DNA from: Acidobacteriaceae bacterium
GTDB taxonomy: Bacteria > Acidobacteriota > Terriglobia > Terriglobales > Acidobacteriaceae
NCBI GenBank assembly: GCA_003170825.1
Contig: PMYL01000012.1
Span: 20,694 to 84,693, forward strand
Direction: 5' to 3'
DNA: 64,000 nt
Shown here: one piece after another, positions 46,461 through 55,219 of the stretch
Layout: the number at the start of each line of letters is the position of its first letter
How positions within the stretch are numbered: position 1 is the first letter of the stretch
The notes under the pieces: generated by a model
Told to the model about the DNA's origin: nothing
Database searches by the model: none
The model's input: the letters and a program-made list of their open reading frames with translations, nothing else
Translations under genes and position numbers: made by a program

Positions 46461-47846
46461 ATGGCCACCATCCCCGATCTGACGCTGGACGCCGGCTTGC
46501 CCGCGAATGTCGACGCCGAAAAGACCATCCTCGGCGCGATCCTGCTCGACAATACGGCCCACGCAGAGGCGGCCGAGAAGCTCGGATCGGACGACTTCTC
46601 CCTCGACTCCCATCGCCGTATCTTCTTGCGCATGAGCGGGTTGATGGACTCCCAGCGCGCAGTGGACATCGTCACCCTGGCCAACGAACTGGCCCGCTAC
46701 AAGGAGGTCGAAGCGGTGGGCGGCGTAGCCTACCTGGCCTCGCTCACCGAGGGTTTGCCCCGCCGTCCGGTCATCGAGGAGTACATCCGGATCGTCAAGG
46801 ACAAGAGCCTGCTGCGCAAGCTCATGGGCATCTGCTCGATGGCCATCGCCCGCGCCGCCGACCAGAGCGAGACGGCCCTCGAAGTCCTCGGCGCCGCCGA
46901 ATCGCAACTGATGGAGGTCACCGAGAAAGGCCTCACCCACGGCTTCCAGTCGCTCGACCAGATCGTCCAGCACTCCTTCGGAACCATCGACAACCTCTAC
47001 AAACAAAGCCGCGAAGTCACTGGCCTGGCCACCGATTTCACTGACTTTGACCGCCTGACCAGCGGCCTCCAGAAGGGCGAGTTGATTATCATCGCCGCCC
47101 GCCCCTCGATGGGCAAAACGGCCCTGGCCATCAACATCGCCCAGAACGCCGCCATCAACCACAACGCCATTGTGGCCGTCTTCAGCCTGGAAATGAGCAA
47201 GGAGGCGCTTCTGCGCCGCATGTTGGCCTCGCAGGCCTGGGTGGACCAGCAGAAGCTGCAGAAAGGCTTCCTGGGCCGGGAGGACCACGACAAATTGCAG
47301 AATGCATTGGGCCAATTGGTCGATTCGCGCATCTTCATCGACGATTCAGCAGGCATCTCTCTGGCTGAGATGCGCGCCAAGGCGCGGCGGCTCAAGCAGA
47401 ACGCCGGGGGCCTTGATCTGGTCGTGGTGGATTACCTCCAACTGATGTCCGCCACGGTGCCCTCGTCCGGCCGCAAGAACTATGAGAATCGCACCCAGGA
47501 GGTCTCGGCCATCTCCCGCGGCCTGAAGGCGCTGTCCAAGGAACTGGACGTGCCGGTTTTGGCCCTGTCGCAGCTCTCCCGCGCCGGCGTGCAGCGCAAG
47601 GACGACCATCGCCCCCTGCTCAGCGACCTGCGCGAGTCCGGCACTATCGAGCAGGACGCCGACGTGGTGGCCTTCATCCACCGCGAGTCCTACTACAAAC
47701 ACGACGAGGATATGAGCGAGGCCGATAAGGCCAAATCGGAGATCATCGTGGCCAAGCAGCGCAACGGCCCTACCGACACCGTTTATCTGAACTTTATTGG
47801 CAAGTTCACCCGCTTCGACAATCCGGATCAGGGCCACGCGGCCTAG
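46461..47846 (+). CDS. dnaB: Replicative DNA helicase DnaB
   Basis: A 461-residue hexameric helicase. The N-terminal domain (PANVDAEKTILGAILLDN) is followed by a linker and the RecA-like core: Walker A RPSMGKTA (about 214-221), FSLEMSKEALLRRM, Walker B DLVVVDYLQLMS, then AISRGLKALSKELDVPVLAL and QLSRAGVQRKDDHRPLLSDL with the arginine finger region. It unwinds DNA at the fork with DnaG and the polymerase. The gene is alone, 117 bases after gcvPB, and convergent with a repressor-like gene 21 bases downstream. Confidence 0.96.
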   Translation: MATIPDLTLDAGLPANVDAEKTILGAILLDNTAHAEAAEKLGSDDFSLDSHRRIFLRMSGLMDSQRAVDIVTLANELARYKEVEAVGGVAYLASLTEGLPRRPVIEEYIRIVKDKSLLRKLMGICSMAIARAADQSETALEVLGAAESQLMEVTEKGLTHGFQSLDQIVQHSFGTIDNLYKQSREVTGLATDFTDFDRLTSGLQKGELIIIAARPSMGKTALAINIAQNAAINHNAIVAVFSLEMSKEALLRRMLASQAWVDQQKLQKGFLGREDHDKLQNALGQLVDSRIFIDDSAGISLAEMRAKARRLKQNAGGLDLVVVDYLQLMSATVPSSGRKNYENRTQEVSAISRGLKALSKELDVPVLALSQLSRAGVQRKDDHRPLLSDLRESGTIEQDADVVAFIHRESYYKHDEDMSEADKAKSEIIVAKQRNGPTDTVYLNFIGKFTRFDNPDQGHAA

Positions 47847-47867
47847 GCTCACGGGGCTCATTCAGAA

Positions 47868-48572
47868 TCACGGCTCGTTCAGAATCAGCGCGATGCGGCC
47901 TGCAATCAGGTCGCCGGGCGACTTGCCGGGATCGACCTCGATCAGGTCTACGGGGAAGGCGATGTTGTGCGGCCGCAACACCAGCCGATTGGACAGGAAA
48001 TCCACATACCGCAGGGTCAGGTGCGAGCCGTGCCGGATGGCGTAAAGGTTGGGCCGGTCCGGGCGGTAGGGCATCAGCGAATTGTAGTGGCGATCGATAA
48101 GCGCGATGGCGTCGGGCAGCACCAGCGGCTCCATCGGCAAGGCGTCGGCCGCCGGAATGCGCACCGCGACAAACCGTTGCCAGGCGCGGCGGTGATTGGA
48201 AACGCGCGTGCGGATCGTCTGCAGGACGCCGGCGGGCAAATGGAGCATGGATTGAACCGCGGAGGGACGGATGTACGGCTCAAAGAGCGCCGCGGCGTGA
48301 GAGACGACCGGGATCATGCTGCTTTCCCCGTCGGCCGGCAGCGCCGCGGCCTGATGCATTGCGGGCAGAAGGTCGGCAGCCGTCAGGTGCTGGGCGGCAA
48401 GCACGCGATCCATGGCCTCCAACGAAAGCTGGCGCCGGTTGTGGAGGAAATTGGAGAGATGGGACTGGCCCAAACCGGTTTGACGAGCCAATAAAGAGAC
48501 GCTGACAGTCCCCCGCTGTATCCTGCGCAGCAGTTCCAAGCGGAGGCGCTCGTGCATCTGGGTAAAATTCAT
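47868..48572 (-). CDS. XRE-type repressor with S24-like C-terminal domain
   Basis: A 234-residue protein from ATG 48572 (MNFTQMHERLRLELLRRI). Residues 15-65 carry a helix-turn-helix, SVSLLARQTGLGQSHLSNFL with HNRRQLSLEAMDRVL. Residues 145-234 (IALIDRHYNSLMPYRPDRPN, GSHLTLRYVDFLSNRLVLRP) read like the C-terminal fold of phage CI/LexA-type repressors, though I see no clear Ala-Gly cleavage site or Ser-Lys pair, so it may be a non-cleaved oligomerisation domain. The gene is divergent from a zinc-ribbon and sigma-region-4 pair. No strong ribosome-binding site is seen. Confidence 0.72.
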   Translation of the reverse strand: MNFTQMHERLRLELLRRIQRGTVSVSLLARQTGLGQSHLSNFLHNRRQLSLEAMDRVLAAQHLTAADLLPAMHQAAALPADGESSMIPVVSHAAALFEPYIRPSAVQSMLHLPAGVLQTIRTRVSNHRRAWQRFVAVRIPAADALPMEPLVLPDAIALIDRHYNSLMPYRPDRPNLYAIRHGSHLTLRYVDFLSNRLVLRPHNIAFPVDLIEVDPGKSPGDLIAGRIALILNEP

Positions 48573-49103
48573 TTGTGGAAAATCCGCCACCAGCAATAGG
48601 GACGAACGGTCTCCGGTTTCTCCTGGAAAAGCTATCAGGCTGATTGGCCTACATTTTCAGCGCTTGTTCAGAGATTGGAAAGCGGTGGGATAGAAAACTG
48701 CCGGGGGACGTTGACGCAAGAGAGACATATTTATAGATTTGCCTTACTAATCTCGCACTGGTTTGTGGGAATCTTTTGGGAAACGTTTCATTGCCGCAAG
48801 GCTGAGCGGGGGCGGAATTCTGCCCTCTTCAGCGGCCAATGAACAATTGCCTGAGGAATCCGGACCTGTTCGGTTATCCCATCTCCGCCCCAAGGCGCTC
48901 AGCAGAGGCGCCTGGGGCAGGCCAGTCAAGGAAATTCCAGGATCTGCGCGCTATGAGCATGACAAAAAACGAGGGAACACAGGCGGCAATCCCCCATCAG
49001 GACACGAGAAACCTGAGTTGCCGTGCCTGGTTCTCTTCACCCCGCGGAAAAACAATAAAAACGCAAAGCCGTCGGGAGAAGACGCGAACACGGAGAAGCA
49101 GTC
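48573..49103. other. Divergent regulatory gap between the repressor and the zinc-ribbon pair
   Basis: About 530 bases with no convincing gene; two overlapping plus-strand frames (48763 and 48839) lack family features. TTGACG at 48711 with TATAGA at 48732, 15 bases apart, may be a promoter reading toward the zinc-ribbon gene. Confidence 0.45.
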
Positions 49104-49313
49104 ATGGAATTGCGCGTTCAATTGAAAGTTTGCGAGGGGTGCGGCTGTCTTTGGTACCGCGCCCAGACCCAGGAGAGTGTGTACTGCCTGGGGTGTGAGA
49201 CAAAACTGAAGGACTTTCCATCGCCGGAGAGCCGGAAGCGGCGTGGGCGTCCATGCCGCAAGCCGCTCACCAGGGTTTGGGCAGTGGCTGATGCAACGGG
49301 AGGCGCGCAATGA
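49104..49313 (+). CDS. Small zinc-ribbon protein
   Basis: A 69-residue protein. VCEGCGCLWYRAQTQESVYC and then LGC place two CxxC pairs in a compact zinc ribbon at residues 9-31, followed by a basic tail (SRKRRGRPCRKPLTR) that could bind nucleic acid. ATG 49104 has GGAGAAGCAGTC upstream. Its stop overlaps the next start by four bases (ATGA), so it belongs with the sigma-like protein that follows. I recognise the ribbon but no named family. Confidence 0.75.
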   Translation: MELRVQLKVCEGCGCLWYRAQTQESVYCLGCETKLKDFPSPESRKRRGRPCRKPLTRVWAVADATGGAQ

Positions 49314-49825
49314 GCGCAGCACTCCAGTTGCCAATGGTTTGGGGAGCAAGCAGTTCACAGGGAGCATGGCAGGAAACCCGGAGGACAGGGGAACAAAAAT
49401 CGGCGGCGCGGCCTGACGTCAAGCCGCCCGCAAAAGCGCCGGCCGCGGAGCCGGTGGTCAGCCTGGCCTTCTACAGGAAGCATACGGAGAGCATGTTGCG
49501 GCGTTATCTGTATGCCTCGATGCAGGTGGGCAGGGCGCCCTCGATCCTGGGCGATCCGATCGCGCGGGGGTGGGCCTCCAGCAGGCCGGTCCGCACCTTC
49601 GAGGACGCGGTGATCTTCGTCCTCGACGTGGAAACGTGTCTGAACCAGCTTGGATCGCTGGACCGCCAGATGCTGAGCCGGATCGTGCTTCAGGAGTACA
49701 CGCAGGCTGAAGCGGCCACCTTGCTGGGGATGAGCGTGCGAACCATCTCCTACAAATTCCCGCAGGCCCTGGACCGGCTGACGGAGAAGCTGCTGGAGAG
49801 CGGGCTGCTGGTGTTACCGCACTGA
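49310..49825 (+). CDS. Sigma-70 region 4-like regulator
   Basis: A 171-residue protein whose C-terminal 65 residues form a sigma region 4-type helix-turn-helix: LDRQMLSRIVLQEYTQAEAA, then TLLGMSVRTISYKFPQALDR. There is no region 2, so it is not a complete sigma factor; the layout is nearer to phage RinA/ArpU-like or sigma-related activators. The N-terminal 60 residues are disordered. It is coupled to the zinc-ribbon gene and sits opposite a phage-type repressor gene, the pattern of a switch (inference). Confidence 0.72.
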   Translation: MSAALQLPMVWGASSSQGAWQETRRTGEQKSAARPDVKPPAKAPAAEPVVSLAFYRKHTESMLRRYLYASMQVGRAPSILGDPIARGWASSRPVRTFEDAVIFVLDVETCLNQLGSLDRQMLSRIVLQEYTQAEAATLLGMSVRTISYKFPQALDRLTEKLLESGLLVLPH

Positions 49826-50075
49826 TACAAAACAGGCAACAAGCCAACCGGCAAAGGGGAGCGCACACTGGCGCTCTCCTTTGTCGATTGCGCCTATTCT
49901 GAGAATGCTTTCAATCTTGCGCGGCCGCTCGCGGGGCCGTTGCTCCACGATGATCCTCTCGCCAGAGAAGTACGCGGGATACGGCGGCGTTCTCTGGTAT
50001 CGTGGACGGGTTGAAGCCGATCTGTGGCAGAGCGAATACCACACCGGCAAATTCCCCTCAAGAGGAACCGATCCA

Positions 50076-51155
50076 ATGAATCCATTGCCCCGTCACGTTG
50101 TCTTGCTTTTTCTGCTGGCCTCGGCTGCGCTGGCCGCGCAGCAACCCCCTCCGCAGCCCACCACCGCGGCGGAAGCTCCCAATCGCGACACCAGCTACAT
50201 CGACGCCCAGGGCACGGCGCACGTGACGCGGGTGGTTCCGGTGCCGGCCGATCTCAGCACTCAGGCGCAACTGGTGCTGGGCCGCGCCGAGCCGGACCAG
50301 GGTCTGCCGGAGCCGCTGGCCCTGCGCCGCAGCCGGACCGACGCCTGGGCGGCGCGCGCCGCAGCTGCCTGGACCCGGCTCTGCCCCAACCAGCTTGTCG
50401 AGGACAAGATCGCCGGAGTTCCGGTGCGCATCGTCACGCCCGAGGGATTGCCTGAATCCAATCGCGACAAGGTTCTGCTGGACCTGCATGGCGGCGGCTT
50501 CGACTCCGATTCCGGCTCCTATACCGAGTCGATTCCCATCGCCGGTTACACCAAAATCAAGGTTGTGGCCGTGCTCTACCGGCTGGCGCCCGAGCATCCC
50601 TTCCCCGCCGCCGTGGACGACTCGGTGGCCGTCTATAAAGAGCTGCTCAAGACCTACAAGCCGGAGCACATCGTCATCTACGGGACCTCCGCCGGGGCCA
50701 TCCTGACCGCCGAAGTGGCCGTCAGGCTGAAGCAACTGGGCCTGCCTCTGCCGGCGGCGTTGGGCATCTTCAGCGGCATGGGCGACTTTGCGCGCGACGG
50801 CGACTCGATCGCACTCTATGCGCTACGCGGCTTCTCCGGCCACCTTGACCCGCCGCGGCCCGGCCCGCACGATCCCGAATACATGACCACCACCGATCCC
50901 AGGGACCCAGTGCTCTCGCCCATCTACGCCGACCTGCACGGCCTGCCGCCCACTCTGTTTGTCACCAGCACCCGCGATCTGTTGCTGAGCGGCACCGCGA
51001 ACCTGCACCGCGCCTGCCTAAACGCGGGCGTGGATGCGCGGCTGGTGGTCTTCGACGCGCTGCCGCATGGCTTCTGGTATGACCCGCTGCTGCCGGAAGC
51101 GTTGGAGGCCAACCACATGATGGCGGACTTTTTTGTCAAGCAGTTGGGCAAGTAA
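50076..51155 (+). CDS. Exported alpha/beta hydrolase (hormone-sensitive-lipase type)
   Basis: A 359-residue protein with a signal peptide (MNPLPRHVVLLFLLASAALA, cleavage near AAQQ). The HGGG oxyanion motif is at 138-141, the nucleophile Ser205 in GTSAG (203-207), and the acid and base are probably Asp306 in STRDLLLSG and His336 in ALPHGFWYD. The HGGG motif followed by YRLAPEHPFPAAVDD marks the HSL/esterase branch, which cleaves short-chain esters. ATG 50076 has AAGAGGAACCGATCC upstream; the frame stays open to 49881 without family match. It is a single gene, convergent with an AhpD-like gene. Confidence 0.88.
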   Translation: MNPLPRHVVLLFLLASAALAAQQPPPQPTTAAEAPNRDTSYIDAQGTAHVTRVVPVPADLSTQAQLVLGRAEPDQGLPEPLALRRSRTDAWAARAAAAWTRLCPNQLVEDKIAGVPVRIVTPEGLPESNRDKVLLDLHGGGFDSDSGSYTESIPIAGYTKIKVVAVLYRLAPEHPFPAAVDDSVAVYKELLKTYKPEHIVIYGTSAGAILTAEVAVRLKQLGLPLPAALGIFSGMGDFARDGDSIALYALRGFSGHLDPPRPGPHDPEYMTTTDPRDPVLSPIYADLHGLPPTLFVTSTRDLLLSGTANLHRACLNAGVDARLVVFDALPHGFWYDPLLPEALEANHMMADFFVKQLGK

Positions 51156-51176
51156 GAGCCGGGAGGCAATCAGCCC

Positions 51177-51734
51177 TCAGCTCGCCTCCGGCAGCGGGGT
51201 CACCGGAACCTGCAAGGCGGAGTTGATGCGCGGGAAGAACTCGAAGGCCGCGGCCACGGCGGTGAGCTCGACGATCTCCGGCAGACTGAAGTGCTCACTC
51301 ACTTGGGCGAAGGCCGCGTCGTCGATGTCGTTGCCCGACCCATGCAGCAAACCGGCGTAGCGGAAGCCGGCTTTCTCTTTTCCCGTGAACGGGCCGGTCT
51401 CGAAGCCGTCCAGGCTGGCCACCTGCTCCGGCGTGGCGCCGCGCAGCACGGCAAGGCGGCTGTGCGCGCTTACGCAGTACTCGCAGCGGTTGAGCGCGGC
51501 CACTTGGGTCGCTATCAACTCTTTGTACCAGCCGGTCAGCGCGCCCTCCGCCATCAGTGGCTTCAGCATGGCGGCAACGCCCAACACCAGAGGCGGCACG
51601 TTGGAGAGCGCCTTGAACATGTTGGGAACGACGCCGCGTTCGGCGTAGAGCTTGTCGTACAGGTCGGCGACCGCGGGTGGAACCTGGTCGCGCTCCACCA
51701 GCGGAACCCGCGCCTCAAAAGATGCAGCGGTCAT
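51177..51734 (-). CDS. Carboxymuconolactone decarboxylase/AhpD-family protein
   Basis: A 185-residue protein of the AhpD superfamily related to peroxidase-type YurZ/PqqCD neighbours. The redox CxxC is in LNRCEYCVSAHSRLAVLRGA, with His two residues after the second Cys as in alkylhydroperoxidase AhpD. VPPAVADLYDKLYAERGVVP and VPNMFKALSN are the N-terminal signature of these proteins. ATG 51734 follows TTCGGAGGTTTT; the longer frame to 52019 runs through a dispersed repeat and is not coding. No partner reductase gene is nearby. Confidence 0.88.
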   Translation of the reverse strand: MTAASFEARVPLVERDQVPPAVADLYDKLYAERGVVPNMFKALSNVPPLVLGVAAMLKPLMAEGALTGWYKELIATQVAALNRCEYCVSAHSRLAVLRGATPEQVASLDGFETGPFTGKEKAGFRYAGLLHGSGNDIDDAAFAQVSEHFSLPEIVELTAVAAAFEFFPRINSALQVPVTPLPEAS

Positions 51735-51933
51735 AAAACCTCCGAAAGGCGTACCCGCCAGTGTAAATCCAAGGGGCCGCTCGCCTCTTTCCCAAAGCTG
51801 AACCCTCTGAAAAAACGGGAATCTCGAACCCGGAAACCGCGCCTTGCGAAAGCTTTCCGATTGAGAGCCCGCAAGAAAGGTTCTAGCTTCCAAGTTGTCG
51901 ATCTGGAAGGTTCGGTCCAGTGCGGAGAAGCAC

Positions 51934-51989
51934 AACCGCAGGTCCTTCGACTGCGGTCGCCGCGGCGACCTCCGCTCAGGATGACAGCA
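51934..51989 (-). repeat. Dispersed extragenic repeat, family 1, copy C
   Basis: Minus-strand copy between divergent genes, with flanks TGCTGTCATCCTGAGCGGAG and AGTCGAAGGACCTGCGGTT. The centre is a perfect 16-base palindrome, GGTCGCCGCGGCGACC (51955-51970). Confidence 0.8.
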
Positions 51990-52039
51990 TCTGTGGGAGA
52001 GATTTGGCATTGCGGGCAAGAGAGACGAGTTCCGCGAAG

Positions 52040-54184
52040 ATGTTGACCGGCCGGTTGACCGAGGTGGCGCTCGGCTACCAGCGGATGCTGGACGAGAACC
52101 CGCGCCAGCCGGAGGCGCTGGTGGGCATCAGCCTGGTGGCGCTGGCCAGCCGACAGCCCGAAGCAGCGGTCAAGATGGCCACCGCCGCGGTGGCAGCGGC
52201 GCCGGAGATGGTTTCCGCATGGGTCGCGCTGGGCCAGGCGCTGAAGGCCGCCGGCCGGAGCGAGGAGTCTGAGCGCGCATACCTCCACGCCATCCGCCTG
52301 GACGGGATGAATTCGTTGGCCCGGATGGGGCTGGGCGAGTTGAAGATCGCTACCGGCCGTCCAGAAGAGGCTGTACAGGAATTTGAGCTAGCCCTCAAGC
52401 GGCAGCCGGCGCTGGCGCCTGCCCACCTGGGCCTGGGCAATGCGCTGGCCGGGATGGGGCGGAATGAGGAGGCGCTGGAGCGCTACGAGCAGGCGCTTGC
52501 GCTCAAGACCCGGCTGCCAGAGGCCGAGTTTGCCGCCGGGTTTGTGCTGGCGCGGCTGGGAAGGCTGAAGGAGGCCGAAGCCCGCTACCGGCGCGCGCTG
52601 GTGCTGCGGCCGGACTTTGCCGCGGCCTGGATGAATTTAGGCAGCCTGCTGCGTGAGCAGGGGCGCGAGGTCTTCGCCGAGGCCGCATTGCAGCGGGCCG
52701 TCGAGTTGCGCCCGGATCTTGTCGCGGGTTGGATCAACCTGGCGATTCTGGAGCGGGAACGCCGCCGGCCGGCCGAGGCGGAGGCGCACCTGCGCAAGGC
52801 CTTTGCCCTGAATCCAGCCCAAGTGGAGACGCTGGTGGCCTGGTGCCAGTTCCGCGCTGCTGAGCGCGACCAGGCCGGCGCGTGGCAGTGGCTGCGTTGG
52901 GCCCTGGCGCGCGATCCGGACCACGCAGAGGCCGTGAATATGCACGGCATCCTGCTGCACAACGACGGCCGCTATGCCGAGGCGGTCGAGGTCTTCGAGC
53001 GGGCCGAGGCGCTGGGCAACCAGGCCTCGGCCTCCAACCGCGGCAACTCCCTGCTGGATATGGACCGAATGGACGAGGCCTTGAGGGCGCACGAGGCGGC
53101 GGTGGAGCGCGATCCGACTCACCCTGGCGCCAAGTATAACCTTGCCCTGACCCGGCTGCGGCTGGGCGACTGGGAGCGCGGCTGGCCGGGGTACGAGGCG
53201 CGCTGGCGCTTCCGCGAGGTTCACCGCAGCCCCAGGGTCTTCCGCCAGCCCAGGTGGCGGGGCGAGCCGCTCGACGGACGCCGGATTCTTCTCCACGCCG
53301 AGCAGGGGCTGGGCGACACCATCCAATTCTGCCGCTACGCGACCCTGGTGGCGGCGCGCGGCGGCGTGCCTATTCTGCAGGTGCAGGAGCCGATGGAGCG
53401 GCTGATGCGTTCGCTGCCCGCGATACGCGCCGGCCACGCGGAGACAGCGCTGCTCGGCGCCCGCCGCGGCGGGCCGCCGGAGTTCGATCTGGAATGCCCG
53501 CTGCTAAGCCTGCCGGCTGTCTTCGGAACCACGGTGGAGACGGTTCCCTGGCCCGGCGCTTATCTGGGCGCCGACCCGCAGCTTGCGTTTGAGAAGCGGA
53601 TGCAATTTCCAGACGTCCGGCCCAACCCGCATCCCGCCGAGCGGCCTCTGCGCGTGGGCCTTGCCTGGGCCGGCAACCCCCGCTACAAGGCGGACCGCCT
53701 GCGATCCATGGAGCTGAAAACCCTGCTGCCCCTGTTGCGCGCGCCGGGCATGACCTGGATCTCGCTGCAAAAAGGCGCGGGCGCGGAGCAATTAGCCGAC
53801 CTACCCGGCGATGTTTTTGTCTGGGACGGCTCCAGCCGCGAACGGGACCTTGCCGAGACGGCCGCACTTATGGCGACGCTCGATCTGGTCGTCTCCACGG
53901 ATACCTGCATCGCTCACCTGGCCGGCGCCATGGGGAAGCCGGTATGGATTCTGCTGCCCCATCTGAGCGACTGGCGCTGGATGCAGCGGATCGAGACCAC
54001 TCCCTGGTATCCCACGGCCCGGCTGTTGCGCCAGCGGACGCCGGGCGACTGGACCGGAGTGCTGGACCGGGTGACGCGGGAGTTGAATGGGCTCCGCCAG
54101 GCGCGTTTGAGGCCGACACAAATGAGGCTGACGGCCAAACCGGCGAAGCTGGACTCCCATCCTTCCCGGCTCATCCCAGCGTAA
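52040..54184 (+). CDS. TPR protein with C-terminal GT9-like glycosyltransferase domain
   Basis: A 714-residue protein. Residues 1-400 are about eleven tetratricopeptide repeats (for example LVALASRQPEAAVKMATAAV and AHLGLGNALAGMGRNEEALE). Residues 420-690 resemble the family 9 glycosyltransferase (heptosyltransferase-like) domain: LLHAEQGLGDTIQFCRYATL, VGLAWAGNPRYKADRLRSME and DLVVSTDTCIAHLAGAMGKP. Such TPR-transferases act on proteins or envelope glycans, the repeats binding the acceptor. ATG 52040 is the first after the family 1 repeat; a TTG start about 30 bases upstream is possible. No signal peptide is seen. Substrate unknown. Confidence 0.85.
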   Translation: MLTGRLTEVALGYQRMLDENPRQPEALVGISLVALASRQPEAAVKMATAAVAAAPEMVSAWVALGQALKAAGRSEESERAYLHAIRLDGMNSLARMGLGELKIATGRPEEAVQEFELALKRQPALAPAHLGLGNALAGMGRNEEALERYEQALALKTRLPEAEFAAGFVLARLGRLKEAEARYRRALVLRPDFAAAWMNLGSLLREQGREVFAEAALQRAVELRPDLVAGWINLAILERERRRPAEAEAHLRKAFALNPAQVETLVAWCQFRAAERDQAGAWQWLRWALARDPDHAEAVNMHGILLHNDGRYAEAVEVFERAEALGNQASASNRGNSLLDMDRMDEALRAHEAAVERDPTHPGAKYNLALTRLRLGDWERGWPGYEARWRFREVHRSPRVFRQPRWRGEPLDGRRILLHAEQGLGDTIQFCRYATLVAARGGVPILQVQEPMERLMRSLPAIRAGHAETALLGARRGGPPEFDLECPLLSLPAVFGTTVETVPWPGAYLGADPQLAFEKRMQFPDVRPNPHPAERPLRVGLAWAGNPRYKADRLRSMELKTLLPLLRAPGMTWISLQKGAGAEQLADLPGDVFVWDGSSRERDLAETAALMATLDLVVSTDTCIAHLAGAMGKPVWILLPHLSDWRWMQRIETTPWYPTARLLRQRTPGDWTGVLDRVTRELNGLRQARLRPTQMRLTAKPAKLDSHPSRLIPA

Positions 54185-54221
54185 ATTCCAAAACAAATTC
54201 AAAAAAGAGCAAAAATAGTTC

Positions 54222-54250
54222 TTGACTTCCTATACTCTATATAATAGAGT
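54222..54250 (+). promoter_or_regulatory. Promoter with overlapping dyad operator
   Basis: TTGACT (54222-54227) and TAGAGT (54245-54250) are 17 bases apart. ACTCTAT-ATA-ATAGAGT at 54234-54250 is a perfect 7-bp dyad covering the -10 region, a likely operator for the winged-helix regulator two genes downstream. Confidence 0.5.
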
Positions 54251-54305
54251 TCTCCTTGTTGGAGATTACTCTGACAACTTTCCGGAATCTCACAGGAGAA
54301 TCGCA

Positions 54306-54914
54306 ATGACAGCAAACGCTGAAGAGCTGGAACTGAAAGACAGGCTCAGCCTGATTGAATCCATGATCGCCGAGGGCCGGCGCACCACCCAAAGCTATGG
54401 CTGGACCTTCGTCCTGTGGGGCGTGGCCTATTATGTCGCCATCGCATGGTCGAGCTTGTGCCATTACGGCCTGGCCTGGCCCATCACCATGATCAGCGCT
54501 TGCGTGCTGATGGGGCTCATCGTCTGGCTCAAACAAAGCAAGTGTGGCTACAAGCCAGAAACCACCAAAAGCCGCGCCATCTGGGCCACCTGGATTTCCA
54601 TGGCGATTTCCATGTTCGTTCTCCTGGATGCTATCGGCTTCAGCGGCAGGATGACGGACTGGCGCATCTTCGCGGCAGTAGCTTCGACTTTGATTGCCAC
54701 GGCCAACGCTGCCTCTAGCATGATTCTCAAGTGGAAGCTGCAATTTGCCTGCGCGGTGGTCTGGTGGGTAGCAGCGGTCGTCTCCTGCTTTGGCACAGTC
54801 AACCAAAGCTCGATTGCGTTTCTCGCCGCCATCTTCCTCTGCCAGATTGTCTTCGGAATCTACTTGATGATCCGCGAATCGATTGCGCGCAAACAGGAGG
54901 CGACCCATGCCTGA
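54306..54914 (+). CDS. Hypothetical membrane protein, partner of a winged-helix regulator
   Basis: A 202-residue protein from ATG 54306, preceded by AGGAGAATCGC. After a hydrophilic N-terminus (ELKDRLSLIESMIAEGRRTT), five or six transmembrane helices follow, including SYGWTFVLWGVAYYVAIAWS, PITMISACVLMGLIVWL and IFLCQIVFGIYLMIRESI. The family is unnamed to me, but this gene-plus-regulator pairing is familiar in Acidobacteriota. The start of the regulator overlaps its end by eight bases. Confidence 0.75.
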   Translation: MTANAEELELKDRLSLIESMIAEGRRTTQSYGWTFVLWGVAYYVAIAWSSLCHYGLAWPITMISACVLMGLIVWLKQSKCGYKPETTKSRAIWATWISMAISMFVLLDAIGFSGRMTDWRIFAAVASTLIATANAASSMILKWKLQFACAVVWWVAAVVSCFGTVNQSSIAFLAAIFLCQIVFGIYLMIRESIARKQEATHA

Positions 54915-55209
54915 GCTGCCGGAGCTGAATCCTGTGATTCACGGGAAGCTGCGCCTGGCCCTGCTCTCGCTGCTGGTTGGAGTGGAAGAGGCGGAGTTTA
55001 CCTGGTTGCGCTCGAAGACCGGCTCGACGGACGGCAACCTGGGCGCGCAACTCGCCAAACTCGAAGAAGCCGGCTACGTAGCGGTCGAGAAGAAGTTTGT
55101 CCAGCGCAAGCCACAGACCCTCTACCGCATGACCGAAGCCGGACGTCAGGCGCTGACCGAATACGTCCTGGCCTTAAAACAACTGCTTGGCGGGGCTATC
55201 GGCGACTAG
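54907..55209 (+). CDS. Winged-helix DNA-binding protein (MarR/PF13601-like)
   Basis: A 100-residue protein composed almost only of a winged helix: IHGKLRLALLSLLVGVEEAE, then FTWLRSKTGSTDGNLGAQLA (recognition region) and the wing QRKPQTLYRMTEAGRQALTE. It resembles the small stand-alone winged-helix regulators with no sensor domain. It overlaps the membrane-protein gene, and the dyad at 54234-54250 is a plausible autoregulatory site. Convergent with tgt, only about ten bases apart. Confidence 0.86.
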   Translation: MPELPELNPVIHGKLRLALLSLLVGVEEAEFTWLRSKTGSTDGNLGAQLAKLEEAGYVAVEKKFVQRKPQTLYRMTEAGRQALTEYVLALKQLLGGAIGD

Positions 55210-55219
55210 GTGAGAGCCT

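Noticed and set aside
51735-52019. N-terminal extension of the AhpD-like protein by 95 residues
   Set aside because: The extension runs through a dispersed repeat, and the internal ATG at 51734 has a strong ribosome-binding site and starts at the family N-terminus.
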